Positions 11,575 through 24,355 are shown, numbered from the stretch's first letter. The stretch is 64,000 nucleotides of DNA from Atopsyche davidsoni (GCA_022113835.1 JAILWY010000010.1:11538501-11602500), one strand, 5' to 3'. Numbers and translations: made by a program. The notes: a model not told the origin generated them from the sequence alone.

Positions 11575-12600
11575 CTAATCTAGTCATATTTTTCGTTTGA
11601 AAACAGAGTATTAAAAGTTTAGCTAGTTTGTTTTTCATAAAGTCGGGTGACCGTGGTACATTATGCAAATTATTTTTAAATTACACTCAATTCACATAGC
11701 AGTTAACTATTCTATTTGTAGAGTATCAAACATTTAAACATTATTTAATTTCATACAATTTTTTTAATTTAGCTCTGTAGATAAATTAAAAATTAAATTG
11801 TCTCACTCACAAATTTACAAATTCCAAGATATATACAGCGTATGAGGTCTCATACATTTGTTATATTTATTGTATTTTAGCATAATGAAAATAAATGCAT
11901 AAAGAGAGATCTAAACGTGAGTGCCTACTATTTCTACTTTATAATGTGTACACCTGTAGTAGGCGATATACGAGACATCTAGACAGAAGTGAAAAAATAG
12001 CTTTGATTTACACATCAAACTGTATCAATATTAAAAGATCAGTGGCAAAATTCATTAATACTACGTGCTGATAATTTTTCGCGCGTATTTATAAGTTTGC
12101 TTATACTATATCGCCTGTTAACGGTAATTGAATATATATTAACTGCCAGGATGATGTTTCTATAATTACTATGTATATATCATAGACTAAATTAAATCTA
12201 TATTCTTTAAATTTTTACATCAATTTGACATCTTTTGATGTGTTTAAAAATGATGTGATTTTCTTTAAAACTAATATTGATTGATGGATTGGAATATTGA
12301 ACAATCATATGAAGAGCTTTACTTATTTTTATAATTATCTTTCAGCTTGTTTAAACGAACAGATTATACAAATTAGAGTTCTTGTTGAAGTCATAGGCAT
12401 GCTCTAAATATTCAGAAATCATTAGAACACGACAACGTTTAGGGAAACTGTTCGCTACACTATTTGTACGTCTAATAAAAACACGATTCAATTTATAATT
12501 TAGTCATGGAGTAAAATAGAGCCTTACCAACATAATTTTTAAATTACCTGAAAATTGTATTTATTCAAGAATTCAACGTGAATAAATTTTAATACTGCAC
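11575..12600. other. AT-rich intergenic DNA
   Basis: Background-composition sequence with no open frame worth reporting. A TGATTGAT octamer sits at 12278-12285 outside any island. Confidence 0.55.
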
Positions 12601-12661
12601 TCTCTCTATTTGTCCAAAATAAAGCTGAAGATTTGCTTTATATATGTGTTTTTCATTGCAG

Positions 12662-12814
12662 GCCGAACCCTCGGCACTCCCTCAGTGTTTCACCCTCCGC
12701 TACAAAGGGAGCTCCCCGGAATGCATGGCTGAGGGTGGCCGTCCCCGCCCACCGAGGCGTCGCGGCTGGTTAAGAAGATCCGCTCGGTTGACGCCTGCCT
12801 CGTGGTGCATCTAG
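12662..12814 (+). other. exon-like open segment in a GC-rich island (unconfirmed)
   Basis: A good splice acceptor (TTTTTCATTGCAG, AG at 12660-12661) opens onto a GC-rich block. In phase 0 it reads 50 sense codons to TAG at 12812-12814. The peptide is Pro/Arg-rich with three Cys and matches no family I recognise. It lies about 10 kb after the apterous exon, which also starts in phase 0, so an alternative terminal exon is formally possible. Against this, 50 open codons in GC-rich DNA can occur by chance and no AATAAA follows closely. The island (about 12640-12870) may simply be regulatory. Confidence 0.2.
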
Positions 12815-12879
12815 TATTTATGTGCATCATACATGAGCTGCAGCTGAAAATGAGGACGTGGTGACAGTATTTGATATCT

Positions 12880-14210
12880 GTAAACGCATTTTCTTTTACT
12901 GCATTCCCATGAGACTGAGTTAATATATATTTTTTAATATATTTATGAAAAGGCTTAATTCTAAGAAAAACAATTAATATTTCACATTTATAACTGTTTT
13001 TATTAAATTATTTTAGAAACAGTCAACAGTATAATTATTTTTTATTAATTGATTTATCCACATATAATGTGAGAAAATTACACTGCCGACCCCATTAAGG
13101 GAGATATATTTCTGGAACAATTATAAAAGAAGTATGTTAAGTATAGTGACGTGGAGGAAATACAATCCTGGCATAGTTAGACGTTGACTTGTGGCTTCTG
13201 AACTTACGGTGCACCACCGACACGACCCTTACTGCCTGTGTGCATTTATTTATAAGTATTTATTTTTATGTATGGTATGTTTTGGCATATGTGTACCATG
13301 TGTCTTGTGAGGAACTGCTAAGAGAAACGATCTGGAAGTTGACCTTACCCGAGGGTGAGACGAGTGGAGAAATATTAGTAAATGGTTGTGACGTTTTAGA
13401 ACGTAAAATTTATTTAAAAGGATACTTTTTAAAATCAACGCTATTTGAATTTAGAGAAATTATAAGAGGAAGGTGCGATCTACTGAGTTATCTAAAGAGT
13501 CACATATCTGTGGAGGTATTCGATGGGATCAATTTAACAACCCGTACACGGGTTCAATAGTTCATCATAAAAACAATGTTTTGTGTCACAGTTTTGACAG
13601 AGAATCCAATTTTGAAAACATAAAAATCATTTTATGAATTGCGTACCGAACCTACAGAAAGTAAACATGACAATCTTAATAAGTTATTATTAAACATTTG
13701 TAGATTCAAATATGTATGCGGTGTTATGTATTGTAATGTACAGGCGTTATGGCACATTGAAAGTCCCCGGTTTGAGTGACAAACGACAAGAGGAAGTCAA
13801 ATCGTAACATTAGGTGCAGGCACGCAGACAGGCTGCAGTAATTAAAGCAGGGTGTCATTTATTGTTTCAATATTATCACGGAATATATTCTTCCGAAACA
13901 ATTAATCAACGAAGATACATATACATTTTCTATTGGCTATTTAGAGTAAAAAGTTAAACCATTAATTTTCCACCGTGCTATCAAATGATAGATAAGAATC
14001 ATTAGATATTAGGGTTCAGATATAAAATCTACGATATACGTCATAAAAGTAAATAAAATAATAAAAGTAAATCTTAAAAGTAACCTAAAATGGACTAATT
14101 TTGGACTTTTAGCAGTTGTGCTCTGAGAGAGCAATGGTAAGTGCGTATTTTAAAATAACTGAAGGGATCAACTGTCATTATAGAAAATATATAGCAGTGG
14201 CAATTACTTA
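12880..14210. other. AT-rich intergenic DNA, one long open frame of unknown status
   Basis: A 123-codon + strand frame spans 13189-13560. Its N-terminal third is a hydrophobic Tyr/Phe-rich stretch. The rest reads like soluble protein, but I recognise no domain. It has no obvious promoter, splice context or codon bias, so I do not call a gene. Confidence 0.4.
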
Positions 14211-14214
14211 GGAA

Positions 14215-14335
14215 TATTTAAATTTGCCGTCAGCGCAGGCGCCTGGGCTCGCCGCCCCCCGGCCGCCCCGCACTAAATCTCGCCGACACGACCGGCCGGC
14301 TAAATCACCGGCCCCACGAAGGCGAAGGCACCAAA
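14215..14335. promoter_or_regulatory. GC-rich island with CCGGCCGG palindrome
   Basis: A short, very GC-rich block with ACCGGCCGGCT at 14291-14301 and runs of C. It is abruptly bounded by AT-rich DNA on both sides. The 60-codon frame over it is Pro/Arg-rich by composition. Confidence 0.3.
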
Positions 14336-14339
14336 TATC

Positions 14340-15045
14340 GTTATTGAAATTTATGAACCCGATCCTACATATTAATGTTTGTTTTATTTTTCGTGTAATT
14401 TGTTAGCGATGAATATTGATGAGCTATCTGCTGATAGCCTTTTCAAATATTTTTTTAATGGCTCTCGTACGTAAATTAACTGCGTTTATAAATCAATTTT
14501 ACTAATAGAAATTGTCTCTATTCTTTGTACTCTCGAATAATTACACGCATATCATTCAAAATTATTAGTAGGTATTGTGGCCGTTTAAGCCTGTGTTATT
14601 TATAGAACCTTTAGTTAAATCGAGACGCTATTTGCCTAAAGCGAAAATGACTGTTAATACGAGTTTTTTTAAAAGCTAAAAAAACTAATGTATTAATACT
14701 TGCCATAATCAAACGTTATGAGTTTTTTTTCTTCACAATCTTTAGATATATGCAATATTGTTTATGTAACTTTTTTAGTGTTGACATTCGTGATTTACGT
14801 AAATAAACACTTAAATAAACTACGAAAGATCTTATATTTTATAGTGATACATGTGAAATGAAATTTAAATTTTTTATTAAAAATCATTACAATCTCATGA
14901 GAGTTTTAATCTTTTTACATATAATAACAATTAATAATGTTGTATGGCTATTTATATTTCTTGTTTAAGAATGGAGTTATAAAAATTATACGAGATTGTC
15001 ATGGATTATTTTAAATAGTATTAAAATGAAGTGTTCAGGAGCTCG
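14340..15045. other. AT-rich intergenic DNA
   Basis: No feature recognised. Poly-T and A-rich words only. Confidence 0.6.
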
Positions 15046-15049
15046 ATTG

Positions 15050-15205
15050 AATAATAGCTGACTACGACCATCACCGCGCGATGGGGGAGGCCATTAGGGC
15101 GGCCACGCGGCGCCCGCGACCCCCGCGACCCCCGCCCGGCTCCCCGGGGCGGGATCTCTGCAAGTGAGAGCATATCCGCGCCGCTCACTAATCGGTCGGT
15201 CATTC
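15050..15205. promoter_or_regulatory. GC-rich island
   Basis: Contains GCCATTAGGG (from 15090), a local 10-bp duplication of GCGACCCCC (15116-15135 area) and CACTAATCGG near the right end, which has a TAATCG homeodomain-like core. No plausible coding frame. Confidence 0.35.
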
Positions 15206-15839
15206 CTGTTACTTTTTTGATATCACTTAATTGATCTAAGCTCCGTATGAACAGATAAATGGCTAAACGAAAACGCTCACAAACAAAAACGCCAGCAACC
15301 TCCTAGTCATTCAGGCTATTCAAATTTGATCCTCAAATAAAGTTTCACATTTCTTTACTTTCTGTGTATGTATGGTTTTATTTTGATTTAAAAGATTTCC
15401 TAAAGGTTCCTGCGCTAAAACCCAAGATATCCTATCTAATTGATATTTAAATTTCAACTGTAATGTTAATCTTTGATAGTTTTAATGTCACTTGTAATAT
15501 TTCTTGTATAAATTATTTTAGGAATGTCGGTCTATTGTGTCTCAATTCATTTCATCGAATACAACGAAGTAATACGTACATACGAAAAAATATATTTATT
15601 AAATAATCCTTAGTAATGAATTCATGCGTCATCGTGTATATAATTTGATTAACTATTAAATACACTAGCATAATAAAATCAAATAATAAATAAATAAATT
15701 TAAATAATATTATAAGCTTCAGTAAAAATACACGCTTTATTTTTATTAATGACTTGTCAGTCTCTAAGCAATCGGATTGAGATCTTCTATTTTTTATAAG
15801 TCTCTGGGGATGCATAAGATAAGCATGATGAAAGGAGAA

Positions 15840-16140
15840 GAGAACAAAAGTAAGTTTCAGCCGGGTTCGGCGAGTGACTGCAGAGAACGGCGTGAGTTTT
15901 CCGGCGGGTCTCTGGACGGCGCGCGGCCCCGCGGGTCCCGCAGCGCGGTGTTTGCGATCCTCGTCTCCGACAATGCGGCACGCACACAGCGCAGCACACC
16001 TCATTACAACAAGTGCGCGCCCGAGCTCCAACAAGGGCGCCCCGAGACCGGCGCTGACGTCACCCGCGACGCTGCTAATGGCCCTCTCGAGGGCGCCACG
16101 TGGCGGGCGGGGGCGCCGGGCTCTCCCACTAATTGATGGA
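15840..16140. promoter_or_regulatory. GC-rich island with full CRE and TAATTG
   Basis: Contains a perfect CRE palindrome TGACGTCA at 16055-16062 and TAATTG at 16130-16135 on the right edge. Overlapping open frames run on both strands (15777-16136 +, 15874-16167 +, 15552-16148 -). The 198-codon minus frame is the longest in the window but is Ala/Arg/Pro-rich over the island and Ile/Leu/Phe-rich over the AT flank, exactly following base composition. I read it as noncoding. Confidence 0.4.
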
Positions 16141-16610
16141 AATCTCACGAATTTATTTATTTTGTAATTATTAACAAACTTAAGGCAACTAATTTGGCAT
16201 AACTTCTTACAAAATTATTTGACTCACTAGCAAAAAAGAGATTATATGTATACACAAGTAAAAAAGTACCTAAAATTGAATTTTTTTTTTTTAATAAATG
16301 TCATGATTTTTAATATGATACTTCATTTAAAATGTTAACACACTTGATATTATTTATCAGAGATAACAAAACAAATTAAGAGAAATTTTTGAAGTAAACA
16401 AAATGAGGTTTCAGACATGATACAAACACACACTTATACATTTATTTGCTTTGAAATTTTTATTAGAACATTTTTAACAAATACCAATAAATAAGCTAAA
16501 GATTTAATGAAAATGACTTATTAAATATAAAAAAAATTAAAGTTCTTTATTAAATATATTTGTTTTTTATTTTGATAATTCTAAAAAAAAGATGAAGGGC
16601 TTAATATGAT
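16140..16610. other. AT-rich intergenic DNA
   Basis: Homopolymer A/T runs and background sequence only. Confidence 0.6.
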
Positions 16611-16614
16611 TTCG

Positions 16615-16890
16615 ATTATTTCCGCGTATTTTGCCGCCGCATTCACTCCCGGCGCTCGCGACAGAGTGAAAGCCGAATCCCGCACTCCCGCGCTAAACTC
16701 CTGCCTAATGAGCTCGAGCTCGCGGAGGGTGCTTCGTTAGGACCCGCGGCCATTGTATTGGATTTTCCGTTGTGCGGTAGCCGCAGTTGACACGCCGCCG
16801 CCGAGCGCGCACAGCACGACGGGCGCGTGCGGCGCGCGCGCCCGGCACGCGCGGGGGCTGTGCCGCGCCGCGCCGGGGCGAAGGATCAAA
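16615..16890. promoter_or_regulatory. extreme CpG-rich island
   Basis: The most CpG-dense block of the window, with an almost pure G/C stretch at about 16790-16880. It includes CCTAATGAG, a GAGCTCGAGCTCG duplication, GCCATTGTATTGG (a SOX-like ATTGT core at 16752-16756) and the 12-mer GCACGACGGGCG (16814-16825), shared with 42873-42884. An unmethylated promoter is conceivable but no transcript model follows. Putative regulatory DNA. Confidence 0.4.
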
Positions 16891-16894
16891 TTCT

Positions 16895-17920
16895 AAAAAT
16901 CGCAGATTTTAATAAAATCGAGTACTGTGTGTTGTGTTTTAGGTATTTAATTCGATTCACGAAACATCGGGTGTTATCTCATAGAAAAGTTAAACGTTTC
17001 CAAATATCAAACATACCAGAGAGAGATGACAAATTCCGTAATAAATATCGGATTTTAGATCTTATACGGCCTTATCTTATAAAAATACTATAAATATATA
17101 TACTAATTTTAACAAAAAAATGCATTTTTTCTATACGCAGTCTCCGAGCGCTAATGAGAATAGCCATTCTATGCGTAAATATGCCAGCCATTTAGTGATA
17201 CACACTCTCGATGTTCTCAGACGTTTCGTGATCGTGATTTCCAAATTGTTCTTAGTAATTTCTTCCGCCGAATTTCGTTGTTTCTCAGTTTTCCCTATCA
17301 ATTCGAAAGCCCTCGGATAGAGAAAGCCATTTGTTCAAAACGAATGATGCATCCGCTCTCGTGGGGGGGGGGGGGCAACCGTTGAGGGAGCCGCGTCAGA
17401 TTTCAAGTACTTTATCCCCGTAGATTATTACAATGCGACGCGTGGACCCTCTTATGTGTGTCCTAATTTGTATGTTTTAAAAAACTATTGTGCTTTGAAG
17501 TATATTTTGCATTCGAGAGTTTTACAAACAAAGCTAATGAATATAACCTAACCTAATACATACATAAACTTTAGTTTTTTATCTCTTACTGTCAATAACA
17601 AATTATTTACAAGTAATAAGCAAGAAGGATTTTATACGTATACTAAGAACTCAAAAAAACAATTTTTAAAAAATATTATTAGACCCGAGAGTATATTTAT
17701 TGTTTTGAAAAATAATCTCCAATAAACGAATATTCAAAATGTGCTATGCATTATTAACAAATTTAATAAAATAATCTTAACAACAATTTTGATACTCTTC
17801 AAACTTGTTAGCTTCGCAATTTAAAGATGAGAAAATATAACCGAGTGATAATTTAGACAAACTTCTGCAATGCATTGGGATGTCAAAAAATACAAAAGAA
17901 TCAGATTGAAAGGGGGTCTT
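16895..17920. other. AT-rich intergenic DNA with a 13-base G run
   Basis: Background sequence. A G13 homopolymer lies at 17363-17375. Open frames at 16827-17093 and 17120-17320 resemble nothing known. Confidence 0.55.
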
Positions 17921-17924
17921 GATC

Positions 17925-18075
17925 CGAAAACGGAAGGTAGATGATGACGAACACGGCGCGGGGTCTCCGACCGCCCAATCAGCGTAGGCGGCCTGGCCGG
18001 CCGGGCAGCCAGCCGGGATTTGGCACAGCCCTAATTAAATTTGTCAACTGTACCGTGCCGGAACGCTGTGAACTA
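17925..18075. promoter_or_regulatory. GC-rich island with GGCCGGCC and TAATTA
   Basis: Includes TGGCCGGCCGGGC near 17991 and, 35 bp on, CCCTAATTAAAT with a TAATTA core at 18032-18037. A TTGGCAC...GTGCCGG pairing brackets the homeodomain site. Putative homeodomain-responsive element. Confidence 0.4.
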
Positions 18076-18079
18076 CAAT

Positions 18080-18785
18080 TTATATTGTAAGTTCACCCAA
18101 AAAAATACCAACATATTTCAGTAGAAAAATACACCTATAAAATTGTTTATATTAAATTATCTCAAAATCTTTATTCATGTTACAACATTTTTCATTTTTC
18201 TTATAGAATATAATTGTAAAATAATACAAGTATAATTGACCTTATTCATATAAAATATACGATCCCTGCAAAGTATTGCTTTGAATTTTAAGGAATGCAT
18301 TATATTGTATTAAATTCGACAAGCATCCCAAGACATAAACTATAAAAGCTGCAGGTGTGAAGTCAAATATAAGATACCAGTGGCTTAGTAGTGAACTGTC
18401 ATACACGTCAATATCCCCTACGCATAGGCATCCCATTATCCAATTGAAGGAGTCTCATTAAATTTATATTCAAAACTAGGGTTTTTCTGATTCAATGAAC
18501 GATGTGCTTTGATAAAAAAATATATTTAAAGTGTTAAGCATATAATGTTGTTCCCACAAGTAGCTGGTAGATAGATGAGATCTATCCCCAGTGAATATTA
18601 CTGAAAATGAGAAGATCAAAGCTAAATAATAAAGCATATTTATATAAAATTAATAGTGTTTTATTTATTTAAATAAATTATTTCTTTCTTTCTATAATAT
18701 ATTTTTTGTACGGAGAGGAGATACTTCGTGTATTTTTTTGTTAAATTTTATTTCAATTAAGTTAATATATCTCAAAAAAAAAATT
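18080..18785. other. AT-rich intergenic DNA
   Basis: No feature recognised. A minus-strand frame at 18242-18436 has background composition. Confidence 0.55.
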
Positions 18786-18789
18786 TTTT

Positions 18790-19210
18790 TTCCAGAAATC
18801 ACACGTGACGTCACATTTTAAAAAATATTTTAACCCTGCGCGTTTTCCATCTTTCATGGATGGTTCAGTAGGCGTTGAATAATGCTGTAGAGTGAGTATG
18901 CTAGGACAGTCCGGAGCTTCCTCTCCCCCGTGTTCTGACGCCAAAAAGCGTAGTCGATTCTGATTAGCCGGCCGGCTCGGCACCCTTACGCCGGGATGAT
19001 CCGGCGCTTTTGTGCCCTTGCCCGGTCGGGGGTGATCGAGTGACGTCACACTTGACTGGGCCGAGCGTGACCCGGCTGCGGACCCGCTCAAGTGTGGCGC
19101 TTCGTGAATCGCATCATTCGCAGGTGACCGACATCTTGTTTCCATTTCGAATAACACGAATTGCACATCACCTAACCGAGCATGTTTGACGTGACTCAAT
19201 ATTGGAGCTG
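18790..19210. promoter_or_regulatory. GC-rich island with two full CRE palindromes
   Basis: Perfect TGACGTCA sites at 18806-18813 and 19041-19048, 235 bp apart, both continuing as TGACGTCACA. GCCGGCCGGC occurs near 18967. A 152-codon minus-strand frame spans the island (18762-19220). It is Ser/Pro/His-rich and ends in a Phe/Lys run from the AT-rich flank, so composition explains it. The paired CREs suggest a CREB/ATF-type input. Confidence 0.4.
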
Positions 19211-19479
19211 TAGTTCCCAATAAGCAATGTGTGTCATTTTGTTTAAACTTCCTATATAATATTATGAATGAAAACAGAATGTTATATTTGTTTATTTTTA
19301 TTTATATATACATATGTGTGTGCGCATGTGTGTGTAATAAATCTGTTTACATATCAAATCTGAGTATGCATATATTTTATTGTATGCACAGCAGATGCTA
19401 CGCCTCCTCCTTTTCGGATATTCTTAAAAATCGAATGATTCGTTTTATGTCATAAATTAAATTATTTGAGTCTTAATTG

Positions 19480-19740
19480 AACAGCTCGCGAAATCATTGG
19501 AGCATGCGCGGGAGGCCAGGAAATCTTTTCGATATGATTATGCGGTTAATTGATACCGATAAAAGTTTTTTTCTAAAATCAGTTGTATTACATCCCCTGG
19601 GTATAATAACCGCCTCACTAATAGCTCACGAGCTAGGGCCGCTAATAGTGCTCGGAGGGATTGTCGGAAGGGTGCCCGGTGGGGTGGTTGGTCCCCATCG
19701 TCGGCCACGCGCCGGGGCGGGACGCTACTGATCGCCACCT
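19480..19740. promoter_or_regulatory. GC-rich island with paired CTAATAG
   Basis: CTAATAG occurs at 19618-19624 and 19642-19648, 24 bp apart. GGTTAATTGATACCG lies upstream and a GC-rich tail downstream. The 84-codon + frame at 19477-19731 reads smoothly but has no recognisable domain, and a minus frame overlaps it. Confidence 0.35.
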
Positions 19741-19744
19741 AAAT

Positions 19745-20885
19745 ATTATCCACCCTTGTCTTTTGACTTAGCTGGTCAACAAGCCAGTGACAAAGAGAGT
19801 CAATTTATCATATTTTTATTGCAAATTATAAATAATACTGGTTAAAATCGTGAACTTTTGTCTCTTTAAAACAAGTTAAGATTCCCATAAAAAAATATCA
19901 TAACTTGAAAGCATTCGTAAATTCTACTAAAATATTTATCATTTACTGTATTTTGTAGTATCATAATTATTATTTTTTCGGTAGAATTATAGCAATTGTA
20001 AACAGATAATCCACTATTTTTTGTATGTATAAATGTTTTTTTTAAATACATTATGTCTACGCAGAAAAAATTGCTGGGCGAAAAGATAAGACACTAGGTC
20101 ACTTTAGCAAGAAAGTGGACGTTAGAATTTATCATCTAAAGTTTTAATTAAGATTTTTAAATATATATATATATATATATTCTACTCTGTTCTCATAAGT
20201 TACAATGAAACCAGACAAAGTCTTTGTTATTTACTAAAACTATTATAAAGTTCTATTTCTTGATGGTATTTTTATAGAATAATGCGTTTATGTATAATTA
20301 AAACAAATTTATGATAATGTAAAATTTATCAACTCAATGACTTCCTCTTAACGATACTTAAAATATTAAAATGTTGATAACATCAGATTTAAGATTTATT
20401 TGGTATTTTATTAAGATAAAATGAGATGTAAAATATTCAGTTATTTAATAAAGTTCTTTGAGCATTATTTTGTTCAAATGCCATTTAATGCCCATTTTTT
20501 ATAAAACAGTTTTATATCTTTAAAATTATCAAACCAGACAATTTTTATTAATTAGAATTTTTTCAACATTAGCGACTATTTCCATAAAACATGCAAGTTA
20601 GGCTTTGACCGTAGTTTGCCTTCTCACCTCTGCACGTGGAAAAGTATATCGTTATTTTTATGTCAATAAATTTAAGTGATCGGTTTTGAAATATAAAGTA
20701 GGTAATTATTACTAAAAGCAATGTGTAAAATTAGGGCTCTGTCTCTAATACGAAACGAAACACAATATCCATATAGCGAATTTTCCTTTCGTGGACTATG
20801 TGCTTCCCGACATGTTAGTAATATCTAAAACATTGTTGAAGAGATTTATTCATTCAAAATCAAACAATAAACAAGTACCTTAAAA
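19745..20885. other. AT-rich intergenic DNA
   Basis: Background sequence with a short (TA)n at about 20161-20180. No gene recognised. Confidence 0.6.
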
Positions 20886-20894
20886 AAATCAGAA

Positions 20895-21210
20895 AAGCTT
20901 TTCAACTTGCTGGGCGCGGACGGGGTCGCGGCCGCGGCGGCGGCGACCGGTCCTCGGGCTTTTCATTAGACAGAGAACAATGCCTCGGAGGGGCTGGCCG
21001 CCGCTTTTTACGCACGTGCGAGTCGCCGGTAATCGCCACGTGCCGCTGATATCACACGCGCACGCGCCCTCGCCAGCTTCATTGTCCCGCGACCGGCCTA
21101 AGGTAAACTGCATTCGTTTCATGTGCCGAATGAAATGCACTCGATACCGCAGTGTCTCTCAAACTGCGCGGGCGCCCTGCCTGGCGGGTGCTCGCTTGCA
21201 CTGAGCGCTG
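20895..21210. promoter_or_regulatory. GC-rich island with paired CACGTG E-boxes
   Basis: Two perfect CACGTG E-boxes lie at 21013-21018 and 21037-21042, 24 bp apart. A GCGGCCGCGGCGGCGGCG block is at the left and many ACGCGC words at the right. Such pairs suit bHLH dimers (Myc/Max, Clock/Cycle or Hairy-like types). No credible coding frame. Confidence 0.4.
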
Positions 21211-21214
21211 GGTG

Positions 21215-21745
21215 TTTGCATAGTAATACACGAATGACTACATACAAAGTACGCATATTTTAAATCTAAATATTTAATATTTACTTTAGATTTCATATAG
21301 TAATTAGATTTAAGTTGTACTGCATGTTTCATATTACTGTGATGTAAAACAGAAAAAAAACATTTGAATACTCGTAAGTACCTATAGTAAGTTTAATATC
21401 TACTATACTTTTAAATTAAGCATTTAATACAAATAATTTTTAATAATTAGAGACGTATTAATTTAAAGGTTTTCCCATAAGGAGCACTACATTTTTCCAG
21501 TGGTTATAACAAAAAACTAGATAAAATTGTACTAAAAACAATTAAAACACGTTTCCATCAGAGAGGAACCTTAATTGGAAAAAAATAATTGGAATAAAAG
21601 TTTACTTAAAAATATGTTTAAAAAATCCGATATTATTAGATACAATAATAAAAAAAATAGTTACATTTAAACAAAACAAAGCCTAAAATAAAATAAAGAT
21701 TATATTCTTAAAAAAATATATGTGGATTGTATAATATCTTTAACA
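21215..21745. other. AT-rich intergenic DNA
   Basis: A-rich background sequence. Nothing recognised. Confidence 0.6.
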
Positions 21746-21749
21746 CGTA

Positions 21750-22040
21750 CGAAAAAATCGCTACCGCTTTGGAAAGCACTGGCTTCTCCTACAAGCCGCT
21801 ACCCGGGGCGCACTAGCTGCTCGTTCGTTACCAGAATATTCCTTTCTTCGCATTTCATTTTGTGTGTAATGTATAGGGTTATTGCCGATGATGGAATATA
21901 AAATAATAGCGCGCGGTAATGCAATAAGCAACGCGATCCCGTGGGAAGGGCGGGGGCTCCTCGCGGGCGCGTGTCCCGCGGCTCGAAGAGTGCGCCTCGC
22001 GACCTCGCGGGCGCCCCGGGAGAATTGATGTTTGTGTGCT
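21750..22040. promoter_or_regulatory. GC-rich island with Su(H)-type site
   Basis: CGTGGGAA at 21940-21947 matches the Su(H)/CSL consensus YGTGRGAA. It is embedded in a very GC-rich stretch with CCCGCG and GCGGGCGC words. A TAATGCAATAAGCAA segment lies just before. Notch input is a plausible inference only. Confidence 0.35.
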
Positions 22041-22044
22041 TTGT

Positions 22045-24355
22045 GGTGTAATCTTACTAATTAAATCATAGCGTAACAATATTCGTACATTTTTTTAGAA
22101 GCGTAATATAATCCGAATAATCTGTTTCAGTTTAGTAAAAATATGTAATTTTCGTCTGCAGTATCCAGGAAAATAATAATATCACGATCGATGGACACAA
22201 ATATATATATTTTTCATTTAGACGAAAGTCACTACAAAAGTTGGTATAAAATACGTACCTGAAAACACGGCGTGGCGGTCTCACATTGTAACATCACTAT
22301 TAAAAATTCATGTGACAAGAAATTTATCATAGTCACAAAGCTTATTTGTATATTGATTTAGCTATGCTCTGAGTAGTCTTAATAATATAAATTGTTGTCT
22401 AAAATAATAATAAATTGGAATAGCTTCGAGGCTTTTATTTTTTTAAATGTGTTTTTGCAAGCTACATTTGCGAGTATTGCATTAAGATTTTTAAAACGAC
22501 TTAAGTACCCAAACGTCTGTATCACTGGAGAAAATAGTCGGGAAAATACTTGAATATGCTAATGTTTAATATCAAAGACTTTCTAGGACAGGAGGTCTGA
22601 GTACAAGCTTTGCTAACATTTTAAAGTCAACGGTGTTGCGTTTAGATTAAGTAGCCTCGATATGTTCAGTTAAATTAAATCTCATACGAGTCAACTACAC
22701 AAAATGGCATCAACGAAGGGAAGCAAGGAGAGAATTGAATGAGTGCCAAAGTTTTAATAAATAAACAAAGAATCTTGGCGGCGATGAGGTTAAAGACAAA
22801 ACATGAAGTGTAGTTTTGATATTAAGGTCTTAAAATTTCAATTTTTTTTGCAAATACTTTATTAATTATACACTTACATAAACAGCAACAGACACTAGTC
22901 GAATAACTAGACTTGCATAACCCACCCACCACGCCTCAACTTGAAGAATGACCCCCACTCGGACGATAAACATTCAACTGGGTTAACCTTTTGGTAGATC
23001 GGTGCGAAGCTTTGTTCAAGCAAGTTAAGTGCTTGCTCTCACGTGTAAAACCTTAATGTTATTTTTTTTTTGATATTTCAAATCATATTCGTGGTCACTA
23101 GCATTAATATTTATTTATAATTGACAAAAAAAGTTCCTTCTTAAATGATTCACAAGGGCTTAAGAAAAATTGTTTGTACACCTTAAATTGAAGGACAAAC
23201 ATATCATTAATTCACGTGAAACCTATTTTTAAACATAAGATTTGTACTCGAATTGCAGATAAATAAGGTTGAAAAAATATATTTTATCTATGGTACGAAA
23301 TTATAATTTAATAAGCACAATTAGTTTTTAATATAGTTGCTTCCCCTATGAAATATAATAACGTGTCAAAGTGTGGCTCCAATAGAAAATATTCAGTAGA
23401 CATAAGACACGTCAGATATCTGCGGTGGCCGGCCAGGATCCAATTAGCGATCGTAAATGCCCTTCATGCGCGGGGGACCGCCTGTCAACGAGACGCTCAG
23501 GTTACATTTCAGCCCCAATTCACAGATTGCAGCAAGTTTCTCTGAATTAAATGTATTTTTAATTTTTATCTGTAATAAAAATAATATGCATTTGCAAGAA
23601 GTACTCAAAAAACGTGTTAGTTTTATTCATCAAATATTTTCATGCGTGATTTTATACAATACATATCGACGTAAAAACGAAAAGTTACTAAACTTCCAAC
23701 CGTATAGCCATGCATTGAAATATTTTAAAAAAATCTAAATCTAAAGCTACAGCTACATTGATTTTACAAAAATCAGCATGTTTAAGATGAATTTAATGTA
23801 TTTAAAATATTAACACAAATCTGTTAAATATCGCAGTTACGGAGTTTTTCGGAGTCGATATGATTATCTTTGAACTCCCTTATCTTACTATCAGTAAATA
23901 GTTCTTGTCAGTCCATGAAGACACCCAAATAAATATCGCTTGTGCTTTGTGTATTTGCTGACATTATTTAGATATATTATGTCTCAATCCAAATTATTTT
24001 ATTTAATAAAATATTGATATAAACTTAAATGAATTTAAATAATTTAACAGTTCATTATCTTATCTGAAGATAAATTGCATTTATCAAATTTATTGAAAAT
24101 ATTTTTAATAAAAATAATATTTAAACCATGTATTTTTTATAAGAGCTCAGATTGAATGTTTTAGTACACGTGATAATTTATAAATATTTAATGAGAAATA
24201 CTTCCAAAAATAGTGGTTTTGTTATCAAACAAACATAGTAAAAATTATGTTATGTTCAGCAAAAAAGTGCACCGGTATAAAACATTTTAGATATAGCCGA
24301 AAATGAAAAATATTATAAATTTATTTAAAATAAAAAACTGCATTTCCGAGTAGTC
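22045..24355. other. AT-rich intergenic DNA with a small GC patch
   Basis: Mostly background. A small GC-richer patch at about 23400-23530 contains GGCCGGCC (23427-23434), followed by CCAATTAGCGATCG, a homeodomain-like core. C/A-rich words appear at about 22920-22960. No gene recognised. Confidence 0.5.

Noticed and set aside
13189..13560. 123-codon + frame with a hydrophobic N-terminal part
   Set aside because: No recognised domain, and no supporting promoter, splice or codon evidence. Kept only as a note in the interval entry.
15552..16148. Longest open frame in the window (198 codons, minus)
   Set aside because: Amino-acid composition switches exactly with base composition (Ala/Arg/Pro over the island, Ile/Leu/Phe over the AT flank). 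Other frames are open over the same bases and no domain is recognisable.
17543..17560. AACCTAACCTAA telomere-like words
   Set aside because: Only two units of the TTAGG complement. No array.
18762..19220. 152-codon minus-strand frame
   Set aside because: Spans a GC island and ends in an AT-flank Phe/Lys run. No domain. The CRE-rich island explains the openness better.
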